Below are positions 1 through 7,212 of a stretch of DNA of 11,091 nucleotides, one piece after another; within the stretch, counting starts at the first letter, position 1, and the number at the start of each line of letters is the position of its first letter. A program made the position numbers and the translations under genes. The DNA is from Candidatus Uhrbacteria bacterium (GTDB taxonomy: Bacteria; Patescibacteriota; Patescibacteriia; UBA9934; GWF2-40-263), in assembly GCA_903831335.1 (NCBI GenBank), contig CAIKXH010000032.1, positions 1 through 11,091 on the forward strand. The letters run 5' to 3'. The notes below the pieces were generated by a model. The model ran no database searches. It had not been told where the DNA came from and saw only the letters and a list, made by a program, of their open reading frames with translations.

Positions 1-1353
1 AAACGCATCTGCCATTTGTTCTAGATAATAAGATGTAGCAATCACAAGTGATGCGCGTGCATTCATGTTCGGGTGTTCTTTATCAATGAGGCAGGTTTGG
101 TGAGATGGAAAAGCCTCTTGCAACAAGGTGTCAATTTTTTGATTTCCAAACCCTGATTCGCGAAGTGTGGTCTGCCCACATGTAGGACACGTGCGCAAAA
201 GAGGTTCTGTTCGTTTACAGCGAACACATCGTAATAGAAGATCGTCTTTAATCATCCCATTACTACAATCCATACACTTTATATCTGTTTCACAGGCTGT
301 GCAGAATAAACGCTTCGCATGGTTTTTTCTATTGAATACCATAAGCACACGCTTGTTTTGCTCAAGAAGTTCTTGTGTGGCAAGAAAAGATTCGTGTGAA
401 ATCCAGTGTCCCATTTTTGAGGCACGGCCTTGTTGTTCCATGTCTATGAGACGTGCGGGTTGATTTGCTTGAGTGCCCACCATGTTTGTTTTCGAGAACA
501 GGAAAAAATCCTCAATACGAGGCATGACATCCAGAAAAAAGAGATTGGTTTTAAAATGATCTGAAAGAATTTTTGCTACAGCCCTTGCGTCAAATCTTGG
601 ATTTTGTTCATGATGACCATGATTATCGTGACTTGAGCGTAATACAAAAATACTTGTCGTTTTTTCATCTGTGGCAAATAGAGTATTTTTTGTTCCAATA
701 AGAACCCCTGAATCGAGAGACTTAAATTTGCTCCATACCGCAAATTGAGTTCCGGCATTTTCCTCTCCTGTGAGAAGGAATCTTGATTCAATTGGGAGAT
801 AGCTATAAATACGGTTTGCATCTAGCACGGTTGGGCATAAAACAATGCATTTTTGACTTGGCTTGATACGCATAAACCCAGCGATCACACAGGTCATGCG
901 ACGTATGTCAGAAACGGACGCAAACGCACGACTTCTTTCCGAAAGCTGTTTTGCAAGAGATTGGAGACCAGAAAGTTCGTGGGAAGGAATGGTGAGTATT
1001 TTTGTTTCAGGATTTTGAATCTGTTTGGTTGTTTGTCTTTTTGGGAAAGATGGGAGAGAGCTATACAGAAGTGATGAAACGGATTGAAGAAGCTCAATGG
1101 ACAAGGATTCAAAAAATGAAAGTTCCAAAGAGGAGAAATGGATTCTTGTTTCTTTTTGCAGAACAGATTTTAAACGGAAACCACGTTCAGGAACATCTTT
1201 TACACGCTAAACAATTCCATGCACGGTTATCTGACGAAAAGGAATCACAACAACATCACCTCTTTTGAGATGATGAAGTTCTTCTGGCACAGCGTAATCA
1301 AATACACTTACGTGCCGTGGCATGCGCATGATTGGATAGACTTCCACGACCAT
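1..1353 (-). pseudogene. priA: PriA-like primosomal protein N', ATPase-degenerate, interrupted by an in-frame TAG, 3' end outside window
   Basis: Reading from ATG at 1353, codons 1-48 match the PriA 3'-DNA-binding domain (VVEVYPI, FDYAVPEEL, GDVVVIPF, HGIV). Codon 49 is TAG (1207-1209). The same frame then stays open for 402 codons to the window edge. The body keeps PriA landmarks: IGTKNTLFAT (about 219-228, family GTRSALFAP), NPRFDARAVA (251-260), all eight zinc-binding cysteines as four CxxC pairs (351/354, 360/363, 376/379, 389/392) and GFGNQKID. However, no GxTGSGKT Walker A is present where expected (about 155-169), and the DEEH box is replaced by LRSSHD. PriA is known to reload the replicative helicase at stalled forks; this copy is probably ATPase-dead and may act only as a DNA or protein binder. 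It starts 2 nt after the upstream gene. The TAG may be a real nonsense mutation (for example of TGG or CAG), a sequence error, or read through. I am sure of the family and unsure whether it is functional. Confidence 0.75.
1207..1209 (-). other. In-frame TAG stop inside the PriA-like frame
   Basis: The minus-strand codons around it read ATT GTT TAG CGT GTA. PriA similarity lies on both sides, and the frame is unchanged with no other stop down to position 1. TAG is a genuine stop elsewhere here: the LigB-like gene, gltX, the 78-residue membrane protein and ftsQ all end in it. General reassignment of TAG is therefore unlikely. The first ATG after it is at 897, far inside the conserved region; TTG codons occur earlier. 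Confidence 0.9.
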
Positions 1354-1355
1354 AC

Positions 1356-2147
1356 CTAGGTTACATGTAATTGAGCGACAAGGAGCCCCACACCAAATGG
1401 GTGCTCATAAGACAATATCTCCGGACGAACATTCATTTTTTCTAGCATTCCAAACAGGATAAGAAGTGGCTTGCGTGCGCACTCTTGTGATTGTGCCAGC
1501 ATTTCCTCATCCATAGAAAGGAGTTGTGATAAGGACATGTGTTCAATGGATTGAATGATGGATTGATCTACTTCTTCTCCTGATTTGTGGAATCCTCCTG
1601 GAGCATCTGAGGAAAGTGTGTGCGACAAGTCTCCTGAAACAAGAATGGCGATGCGTTTTGTTGATGCACTACACACATCTTTCAAAATACGTCCAAATTG
1701 AACGTGTGCTTTAGCTGGAAGAAAACTATATGTGATAGGAACAATTTTCTGAATTTTTGAAGTGTGTGTAAGCAGCGTGAGAGGAATCCCAATTCCATAA
1801 TCAAGACTTGCATCTGAATCAAGCGTGAAGGGGATGGTCTCATTTTTCATGCGTCTTTGAACCTGTGCCATTAGTTCTATATCCGGAAAAAATTCTTTGT
1901 GTGTTGAAAGATCACCAAACTCTTGAAAATCAACCTGATAGTCTTCATGCATGTTAAGAGAAAACGCATTTTGATGGATACCGCGATGTGTAGAGATCGT
2001 TAAAACAACATCAGGATGCGATGCATAGAGTTCTTCTGATAATTGATGCATGGCATCGCGTGTTGCCTGCAAGGCTTTTGTATTCTCTTTTCCAATTGCT
2101 TCAAGTAATAACGGAGAATGGGGTGTAAAGGCTGCGAAGGTGATCAT
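1356..2147 (-). CDS. LigB / MEMO-like protein (class III extradiol dioxygenase fold, AmmeMemoRadiSam system protein B type)
   Basis: The product is 263 residues, a normal length for this fold. Landmarks in order are FTPHSPLLL (His10), STHRG (His54), SLDYGIGIPL (115-122, where the family usually has D-H-G), SGDLSHTL (171-178, His176), the ECARKPLLILFG block (222-233) and a closing YEHPFGVGLLVA (247-258). Family members are iron-dependent ring-cleaving dioxygenases or the non-enzymatic MEMO proteins. His10, His54 and His176 could form a metal site, but the Tyr at the DHG motif makes dioxygenase activity doubtful. The usual AMMECR1 and radical-SAM partners are not in the window. The start overlaps the end of the upstream secreted-protein gene by 4 nt (ATGA), implying translational coupling, and the PriA-like gene follows 2 nt later. 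No Shine-Dalgarno is visible. Fold assignment is fairly sure; the substrate is unknown. Confidence 0.75.
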   Translation of the reverse strand: MITFAAFTPHSPLLLEAIGKENTKALQATRDAMHQLSEELYASHPDVVLTISTHRGIHQNAFSLNMHEDYQVDFQEFGDLSTHKEFFPDIELMAQVQRRMKNETIPFTLDSDASLDYGIGIPLTLLTHTSKIQKIVPITYSFLPAKAHVQFGRILKDVCSASTKRIAILVSGDLSHTLSSDAPGGFHKSGEEVDQSIIQSIEHMSLSQLLSMDEEMLAQSQECARKPLLILFGMLEKMNVRPEILSYEHPFGVGLLVAQLHVT

Positions 2148-3565
2148 AGAGTTGAAGGTGAGATCGTTTGCAAATTGGGTTCATCTGAGAGCCTGTTTGA
2201 AAGTATCTCTCCAAGTGGTTGAAGAAGAACTGATCGTTCATTTGTCCAGTAAATTTGATGCCATTTCCATCCATACGTGAGAAAGGTGGCAGCATCTTTG
2301 ATGGGTCTACGCTTTCCATCTTCCACAACAAATACTTCGCTTGATCCTCTGAGTCCGATAAGGGTTCCGTCTGGAAATGAAATAGGGGAACCAGTTTGAT
2401 ATTTTGTAAGGATGTCTGATGATGCGAGAGATTTCTGTTCTCTTGGAAAGCGCGCAGAAAGAATTTCAGGAGAGATAATAGGTTTCTTTGTGTTGCCACT
2501 CACGAAAAATACCGCGCCTGTTTTTTTGTCTTGCATCAATGTTCCTCTAATTTGTTTGTTTGTTGTTGTGATCAATTCACCGTCCGTATAGGCGGTAAGA
2601 TCAGTGTCTGTTGCGTCCACGATGTCATCATCCATGAATCCAGCATCATGAAATGCCTCCATAGAAACAAAACCGCGTTTTGTATCATCAACAATGAGAT
2701 AGACAGATCCGGATGGAGCGCGCAAAAGGGAATAGTTCGGAAAATTAATTGGTTTTCCGTTTGGATAATTTGCAATGGTGAACGCGTCTGTTGGAACAAT
2801 CGTGGATAGATTAAATCGAGATGCAAGCGCTGCCTTTGAAATAATTGGTCGCTTCATTCCATCTTGCACTAACCAAACGGCTCCTGTGGATCTGTTTTGA
2901 ATCAGTGTTCCTGTTGGATAATTTTTTGTAAACCATCGATTCCAAATGGACATGAAGTTTAGGTTTCCGTGTAGGTGTGGCGTATATGTATAGAGTGCGG
3001 CTGTCGCATTGTTTTCTGGAATGAGTATTGTGCCATCAATCATTGATTGTATTCCTGGGCCATATCCTGACGTTGTTGCTCCTTTCGATTCCAATCTTGT
3101 GAGATAAGCTTCACGAAAATGTTTTGCTGCTTGATAAACTTGATTTCCGAATCCTTTGTATTTTTGTAATCGGGGATCTGATTTTGAACAGTCATCACAA
3201 ATAGCATATCCCATTGCCCAGTCCAGTTGATTTTGAGAAGGGGATGGATTCTCAACCAAGCTTTGTTCTTTTTGCAATGTCACCAAGAGAAGTTGTGGAT
3301 TGAGTTGAAATTTTTTTGAGGCGTCTAAAATAATGTCTGCTGCTGGCCGAATCACTCCAAATGCATCTTTTGTTTTGTACCGATCAAGAGATCCTCTTGA
3401 AAGAAATGCTTGGATATCTTCACGGGTCATGGATGCTGTATTTTGCATGTCTGCATCAGACAAAAGATGTTCAGGACTTGGTGCTTTTGTTATCGCAAAA
3501 ACAACCGGTGAGAATGGCACCATGCTAAAGAGAGTCAATAAAATCACCCCAAATATCTTCTTCAT
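2144..3565 (-). CDS. Secreted lysozyme-like domain protein with four C-terminal KRPI-type repeats
   Basis: The 473-residue product starts with a signal peptide (charged MKK, hydrophobic 5-19, likely cleavage after VVFA near residue 24). Residues about 45-212 resemble a lysozyme/transglycosylase-like fold: AADIILDASKKFQLNPQLLL, then LQKEQSLVE with Glu100 as the candidate acid, a CDDC pair (Cys123, Cys126) and an ending MSIWNRWF (205-212). From about 216 to 453 come four degenerate repeats of about 60 residues, beginning near 216, 278, 339 and 399. Each has the pattern G-[ST]-L-[ILM], then a V/F-rich strand, D/N-G/T-x-K-[RK]-[PG] (MKRPI, TKRGF, TKKPI, KRRPI), then a helix and 'SPISFP'-like ends. 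I infer a cell-surface protein that binds or trims peptidoglycan. It heads the leftward unit and overlaps the next gene by 4 nt. Its predicted promoter leaves almost no 5' leader. Catalysis is unproven: the second active-site residue cannot be identified from sequence alone. Confidence 0.75.
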   Translation of the reverse strand: MKKIFGVILLTLFSMVPFSPVVFAITKAPSPEHLLSDADMQNTASMTREDIQAFLSRGSLDRYKTKDAFGVIRPAADIILDASKKFQLNPQLLLVTLQKEQSLVENPSPSQNQLDWAMGYAICDDCSKSDPRLQKYKGFGNQVYQAAKHFREAYLTRLESKGATTSGYGPGIQSMIDGTILIPENNATAALYTYTPHLHGNLNFMSIWNRWFTKNYPTGTLIQNRSTGAVWLVQDGMKRPIISKAALASRFNLSTIVPTDAFTIANYPNGKPINFPNYSLLRAPSGSVYLIVDDTKRGFVSMEAFHDAGFMDDDIVDATDTDLTAYTDGELITTTNKQIRGTLMQDKKTGAVFFVSGNTKKPIISPEILSARFPREQKSLASSDILTKYQTGSPISFPDGTLIGLRGSSEVFVVEDGKRRPIKDAATFLTYGWKWHQIYWTNERSVLLQPLGEILSNRLSDEPNLQTISPSTL

Positions 3566-3573
3566 GAGTCTAT

Positions 3574-3602
3574 AGTATAGCGGAATTTGAGAGAGACGAC
3601 AA
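3574..3602 (-). promoter_or_regulatory. Sigma70-type promoter for the secreted repeat protein gene
   Basis: On the minus strand a TTGTCG box (3597-3602, 4 of 6 to consensus) is followed by a 17-nt spacer and TATACT (3574-3579, 5 of 6). Expected transcription start is about 3566-3568, so the mRNA would begin 1-3 nt before the ATG at 3565. No purine-rich ribosome-binding site lies between the -10 box and the start codon, consistent with a leaderless transcript. The -35 box abuts the clpB terminator. Confidence 0.7.
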
Positions 3603-3603
3603 T

Positions 3604-3631
3604 AAAAATAGGGCTTTTCGCCCGTATTTTT
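3604..3631 (-). terminator. clpB: Rho-independent terminator of clpB
   Basis: On the minus strand an A/T lower stem and a GGGC/GCCC core enclose a GAAAA loop, followed by a T-rich tail (TATTTTTATT). The stem begins at the clpB stop codon itself (3630-3632), so the A-rich arm overlaps the gene end. One unpaired base (3624) interrupts the stem. The plus-strand copy is also followed by a T tract, so it could work in both directions, but no plus-strand gene feeds it. It insulates the downstream secreted-protein gene from heat-shock transcription. Confidence 0.8.
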
Positions 3632-6272
3632 ATTTTTTTGCCGTAATGACGATTTGGTCTAATTTTGCGTTGATCATGACGTGGCCTCCTTCCTTGATTT
3701 CCCCAGAAACAATCTTTAATGCGAGCGGATCTAGAATATGTGTTTGAATCATGCGTTTGATTGGGCGCGCACCGTACGAAGGGTCATATCCAAGTTTCGC
3801 CACAAGGGCTTTCGCGGATTCAGAGAAGGAGAGATCAATGCGACGTTGTGTTTTTAAACGATTTGCAACATGGTCTAATTGAATTTCCACAATCACTTTC
3901 ATGTCCTCTGGTTTAAGCGCGTGAAAAACAATCGTTTCATCAATACGATTTAGGAATTCAGGTCTGAAATGATCCTTCAATAATCCAAGAACGGTATCTT
4001 TGATATCTGTATCTGAATCTCTTGATTCGTTTTCGTCTTGAAAGCCAAATGATCCAGGTGCACCTCCAGCATTCAAGATAAGATCTGATCCGATATTTGA
4101 CGTCATGACGATAATCGTATTTTTAAAGTTTACCTTTCGCCCTTTTGCATCTGTAAGATGACCTTCATCAAGAATTTGCAAAAGTAAATTGAATGTATCA
4201 GGGTGCGCTTTTTCAATTTCATCAAACAAGAGGACGGAGTATGGTTTTCGTCTCACAAGTTCTGTTAATTGTCCGCCTTCGTCATAGCCAACATACCCAG
4301 GTGGGGAACCGATGATTTTTGAAATCGAATGTTTTTCCATGTATTCCGACATGTCTAATCGGATCATGGATGTTTCATCATTAAACATGAAATCTGCAAG
4401 TGATCTTGCAAGTTCTGTTTTTCCAACTCCTGTCGGTCCGAGAAAGATAAAGGAACCAATAGGACGATGCTCTTCACTAATTCCTGCCCGAGATCTGCGT
4501 AACGCATTTGATACGGCTGTAATCGCTTCCTTTTGACCCACAACACGTTTTGATAAGTCATCTTCCATGTGTGTCAGTTTTTTCATTTCCGATTCAAGCA
4601 TTTTGGAGACAGGAATATTTGTCCATCGGGAAACGACGGTTGCAATATCTTCTTCCGTAATAACCTCTTTTAACAGTCCGCGCTCCTTTTGAATTTTATG
4701 AAGAGAACCTTCCGCGGTTTTTAATCGCTTTTCTTCAGCAGGAAGATTTGCATACCGAATTTCTGCCACTTTTTCAAGATTGCCCTTGCGTTCTTCTTGT
4801 TCTGCCTGTGTACGCAATCGATCAATTGACCCTTTAATTTCTTGAATCAGTGTAATTTTTTCTTTTTCATTTCTCCACTTTCCTTCAAGAGCCTCTGTTT
4901 GTTCTCTGAGGTTTGCAATCTGCTTTTCCATTTCTGCGAGGCGTGTTTTTGATTCTTTATCTTCTTCTTTTTGCAAAGCTTTTTGCTCAATTTCAAGACG
5001 CATCAAATCACGCTTGAGGCGATCGAGTTCTTCTGGCATGGAATCAATTTGCATGCGCAGAGCAGAACCCGCTTCATCAATGAGATCAACTGCCTTGTCT
5101 GGTAATCGACGATCTGTAATATAGCGGTCTGATAATTCTGCGGCAGAAATAAGAGATGGATCTGAAATGCGAATTCCATGATGCGCTTCATATTTTTCCT
5201 TGATTCCACGCAAAATGGCAACCGTATCTTCTACGCTTGGTTCATCAACCATAATAGGTTGAAATCGTCTTTCAAGAGCCGGGTCTTTTTCAATGTATTT
5301 TTGGTATTCTTTTAATGTTGTTGCACCAATTGCACGCATCTTACCTCTCGCAAGAGCTGGCTTAAGCATGTTTGATGCATCAAGTGTTCCGCCCTCTGTG
5401 GTTCCGGTTCCGACAAGGGTGTGCAATTCATCGATGAACAAAATAATTTGTCCACCAGAATTTTCAATTTCTTTAATAACAGCTTTTAATCGGTCTTCAA
5501 ATTCACCGCGATATTTTGTTCCAGCAACCAAGGCCCCGATATCGAGCATGAAAATGGATTTATTTTTCAATAACTCAGGAACATCTCCAGATGCAATACG
5601 CTGCGCAAGACCTTCTGCAATCGCTGTTTTCCCAACACCGGCTTCTCCAATCAAAACAGGATTATTTTTATTACGACGACAAAGCACTTGCATCAAACGA
5701 CGAATTTCTGAATCTCTTCCAATGATAGGATCCAACTCTCCGAGACGTGCAGCCTCCGTAAGATCTGATCCGTATTTTTCTAGTGTTTGATAATGTGTTT
5801 CTGGCTCTGCACTGTCAACGCGTTGTGCTCCTCTGATATCTTTGAGGGAACGCATGACCGTTGTTTCTGTTATGTCATACCTAAGCAAGAGTTGTTCAAT
5901 GGGTTTGTTTGTAAGAAGTGCGAGCAAAAGATGTTCTGTGGAAATAAAATCATCCTTAAATTCTTTTGCTTTTTTATGTGCATTTGAAAGCACGTCTGCC
6001 ATTTGTTGACTCAGATACATTTGTCCAACACCGCCAGTTTGCATGGCAGGGGATTTGGGAAGTGTTTCAAAAATCTGATCCAGTTCTTGGCGGAGATTTG
6101 ATTCTTGTGTGGTGATCTTATCAACAATAGTTGGAATAATTCCATCCTCTTGCGTAAGCAAAGAAAAAAGCAAATGAATAGGTTCAAGTGCCTGCTGCCC
6201 ATTTTCAATGGCAATATTATGCGCACGTTGAAGGGCCTCTTGAGATTTGAGTGTGTAATTATTTGGAAGCAT
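3630..6272 (-). CDS. clpB: ATP-dependent disaggregase ClpB (Hsp100)
   Basis: ClpB is a cytoplasmic hexameric AAA+ machine that, with DnaK/DnaJ/GrpE, threads aggregated proteins through its pore. The 880 residues match the usual length of about 860. Order of parts: N-terminal double Clp_N repeat (about 5-148); first AAA+ module with Walker A GEAGVGKT (209-216), pore loop GTKYRGEFE (251-259), Walker B LFIDE (278-282) and the LERRF arginine region; a long charged coiled-coil M domain (about 405-540), which separates ClpB from ClpA and ClpC; second module with Walker A GPTGVGKT (612-619), pore loop GYVGYDEGG (659-667), Walker B LLFDE (681-685) and FLNRID (773-778); C-terminal domain with YGARPIKR (833-840). 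All catalytic motifs are intact. It is transcribed alone, from a CIRCE-controlled promoter and with its own terminator. The ATG at 6272 is supported by promoter spacing; the nearest AGGAG lies 15 nt upstream inside the operator. Confidence 0.97.
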   Translation of the reverse strand: MLPNNYTLKSQEALQRAHNIAIENGQQALEPIHLLFSLLTQEDGIIPTIVDKITTQESNLRQELDQIFETLPKSPAMQTGGVGQMYLSQQMADVLSNAHKKAKEFKDDFISTEHLLLALLTNKPIEQLLLRYDITETTVMRSLKDIRGAQRVDSAEPETHYQTLEKYGSDLTEAARLGELDPIIGRDSEIRRLMQVLCRRNKNNPVLIGEAGVGKTAIAEGLAQRIASGDVPELLKNKSIFMLDIGALVAGTKYRGEFEDRLKAVIKEIENSGGQIILFIDELHTLVGTGTTEGGTLDASNMLKPALARGKMRAIGATTLKEYQKYIEKDPALERRFQPIMVDEPSVEDTVAILRGIKEKYEAHHGIRISDPSLISAAELSDRYITDRRLPDKAVDLIDEAGSALRMQIDSMPEELDRLKRDLMRLEIEQKALQKEEDKESKTRLAEMEKQIANLREQTEALEGKWRNEKEKITLIQEIKGSIDRLRTQAEQEERKGNLEKVAEIRYANLPAEEKRLKTAEGSLHKIQKERGLLKEVITEEDIATVVSRWTNIPVSKMLESEMKKLTHMEDDLSKRVVGQKEAITAVSNALRRSRAGISEEHRPIGSFIFLGPTGVGKTELARSLADFMFNDETSMIRLDMSEYMEKHSISKIIGSPPGYVGYDEGGQLTELVRRKPYSVLLFDEIEKAHPDTFNLLLQILDEGHLTDAKGRKVNFKNTIIVMTSNIGSDLILNAGGAPGSFGFQDENESRDSDTDIKDTVLGLLKDHFRPEFLNRIDETIVFHALKPEDMKVIVEIQLDHVANRLKTQRRIDLSFSESAKALVAKLGYDPSYGARPIKRMIQTHILDPLALKIVSGEIKEGGHVMINAKLDQIVITAKK

Positions 6273-6281
6273 AAAAGAGTT

Positions 6282-6308
6282 TTAGCACTCCTAATCATAG
6301 AGTGCTAA
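6282..6308 (-). promoter_or_regulatory. CIRCE operator (HrcA binding site) of clpB
   Basis: A perfect inverted repeat TTAGCACTC - 9 nt - GAGTGCTAA, identical in both arms to the CIRCE consensus. It lies between the clpB -35 box and the start codon, with the spacer covering the -10 box, so bound HrcA would block polymerase. It also falls in the predicted 5' leader, as in many HrcA-controlled genes. hrcA itself is not in the window. Confidence 0.96.
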
Positions 6309-6322
6309 ATATCTCTTGTCAA
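6294..6322 (-). promoter_or_regulatory. clpB: Promoter of clpB
   Basis: On the minus strand TTGACA (6317-6322, 6 of 6) is followed by a 17-nt spacer and TATGAT (6294-6299, 5 of 6). Predicted transcription start is about 6286-6288, giving a leader of about 15 nt that holds the downstream CIRCE arm. The near-ideal boxes fit a strong vegetative promoter held down by HrcA rather than an alternative sigma factor. Confidence 0.88.
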
Positions 6323-6332
6323 GCAGATTTCC

Positions 6333-6360
6333 TTGATAATTTCCCTGATTTTGCTAAGAT
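6333..6360 (+). promoter_or_regulatory. Promoter of the glycosyltransferase-gltX-M23 unit
   Basis: TTGATA (6333-6338) is followed by a 16-nt spacer and TAAGAT (6355-6360). A TGC just before the -10 box makes an extended -10. Expected start is about 6366-6368, directly before the ATG at 6369, so the mRNA would be leaderless. The -35 boxes of this promoter and of clpB are only 10 nt apart, back to back. Confidence 0.6.
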
Positions 6361-6368
6361 GATCTTGC

Positions 6369-7166
6369 ATGAGACATGAAATTTTCTCAATTCCACTGGA
6401 TGACATTTCAAGTTCGGATCTTGATCGTTTGCTCTCAGACTGGGTAAATGGAGTCCAACAAAAAATGATTACAACCCCAAACCCTGAGTTTCTTTTGTTG
6501 TCACGAAAAAATGAAGAGTTCAAAAATATTTTGAAACAGTCTGATTTGTCGCTTCCGGATGGTGTTGGCTTGCGTTACGCTGTCGCGGCTCTAACAGACA
6601 AAACTCTTTCTCACAGACAAACGGGCGTGGATCTTGTGGGGAAAATTCTCTACATCGCAAACACATATAGAAAAAAGATAGTCATTGTTGATGGACTGAA
6701 CCAATCTGGTGAAGCGTCCAAAATTCTTTTTGAACGAAAATACCCAAACGCACAAATTTTTGTTGTGAATCCTGGTGTTGTTTCGTTCCCGATATCAAAG
6801 AGTGTACAAAAAGAAATTCTTGAACGTTCACCCGACATCCTTTTTGTTGCTCTTGGTCAGGGAAAACAAGAAAAATTCATCAAAGAACTTACGCAGAGTA
6901 TCCCATCTATCAAAATCAGCGTAGGTGTTGGTGGAGCATTTGATATGATTTCTGGTTTAAAACCACGCGCACCAATGTTTTTGCGTAAAACAGGACTTGA
7001 GTGGCTCTGGCGTGTGTATGTGGAACCTTCCAGAATTGGACGGATTTCGAACGCAGTTTTCATCTTTCCTCTCGTCGTTGTTTGGGGTACACTGAAGCAA
7101 CGCAGATTTCTCAAAGCGTGCAGAAATGTCTTTCCTGAGATCATCGACCAGCTCTTCCGATCCTAA
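6369..7166 (+). CDS. WecG/TagA/CpsF family glycosyltransferase (GT26)
   Basis: Family members transfer ManNAc, ManNAcA or a related sugar from a UDP donor onto an undecaprenyl-linked acceptor on the inner membrane face, in wall-polymer, capsule or surface-antigen synthesis. The 265 residues carry the motif series in order: TTPNPEFLL (35-43), SLPDGVGL (61-68, Asp64 the likely catalytic residue), RQTGVDL (83-89), PDILFVALGQGKQEKF (155-170), VGVGGAFDMISG (185-196), PRAP (199-202) and the C-terminal EWLWRVYVEPSRIGR (211-225), whose arginines help bind substrate and membrane. The family usually has ALGxPxQE; here it is ALGQGKQE. A hydrophobic stretch (about 229-240) near the end fits peripheral membrane binding. 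It heads the rightward unit. No Shine-Dalgarno is present and the predicted transcript is leaderless. The exact sugar and acceptor cannot be told from sequence. Confidence 0.9.
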   Translation: MRHEIFSIPLDDISSSDLDRLLSDWVNGVQQKMITTPNPEFLLLSRKNEEFKNILKQSDLSLPDGVGLRYAVAALTDKTLSHRQTGVDLVGKILYIANTYRKKIVIVDGLNQSGEASKILFERKYPNAQIFVVNPGVVSFPISKSVQKEILERSPDILFVALGQGKQEKFIKELTQSIPSIKISVGVGGAFDMISGLKPRAPMFLRKTGLEWLWRVYVEPSRIGRISNAVFIFPLVVVWGTLKQRRFLKACRNVFPEIIDQLFRS

Positions 7167-7209
7167 CCTTTCAAACATTTCTAACCTTTCCGACTTTTCA
7201 AACCTTTTC
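7163..7209 (+). repeat. Three imperfect 18-nt tandem repeats between the glycosyltransferase gene and gltX
   Basis: Units begin at 7163 (CTAACCTTTCAAACATTT), 7181 (CTAACCTTTCCGACTTTT) and 7199 (CAAACCTTTTC...). The period is exactly 18 nt, the strand is pyrimidine-rich, and the third unit runs into the gltX start region. The period keeps the gltX frame, so an N-terminal extension from ATG 7126 would read as NLSNIS-NLSDFS-NLFP. I treat it as an untranslated spacer because GltX proteins normally begin close to the FAPSPTG motif. Confidence 0.75.
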
Positions 7210-7212
7210 CCT

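Noticed and set aside
167..463. 98-codon plus-strand frame near the left edge
   Set aside because: It is antisense to the zinc-binding part of the PriA-like gene, whose frame shows family motifs.
576..1112. Short minus-strand frames within the PriA-like region, suggesting frameshifts
   Set aside because: They are out of frame with the PriA reading; codon-by-codon reading shows one continuous frame from 1206 to 1 with only the TAG at 1207-1209 interrupting the gene.
1207..1209. Pyrrolysine or general TAG reassignment
   Set aside because: At least four other genes in the window end in TAG, and no pyrrolysine genes are present here.
2101..2499. 132-codon minus-strand frame overlapping the secreted protein gene
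   Set aside because: It is a different frame of the repeat region and the LigB-like start; both real genes have clear homology and cover it.
5293..5790. 165-codon open frame on the plus strand inside clpB
   Set aside because: It is antisense to the conserved first AAA+ module of ClpB; the length follows from clpB codon bias and the product resembles nothing.
7163..7209. Tandem repeats as a CRISPR-like array
   Set aside because: The units are contiguous 18-nt pyrimidine-rich copies without spacers, and no cas gene is nearby.
7126..7212. Upstream in-frame ATG giving gltX a 29-residue N-terminal extension
   Set aside because: It would overlap the glycosyltransferase gene by 41 nt and encode low-complexity repeat sequence; GltX proteins begin near FAPSPTG, so 7213 is preferred.
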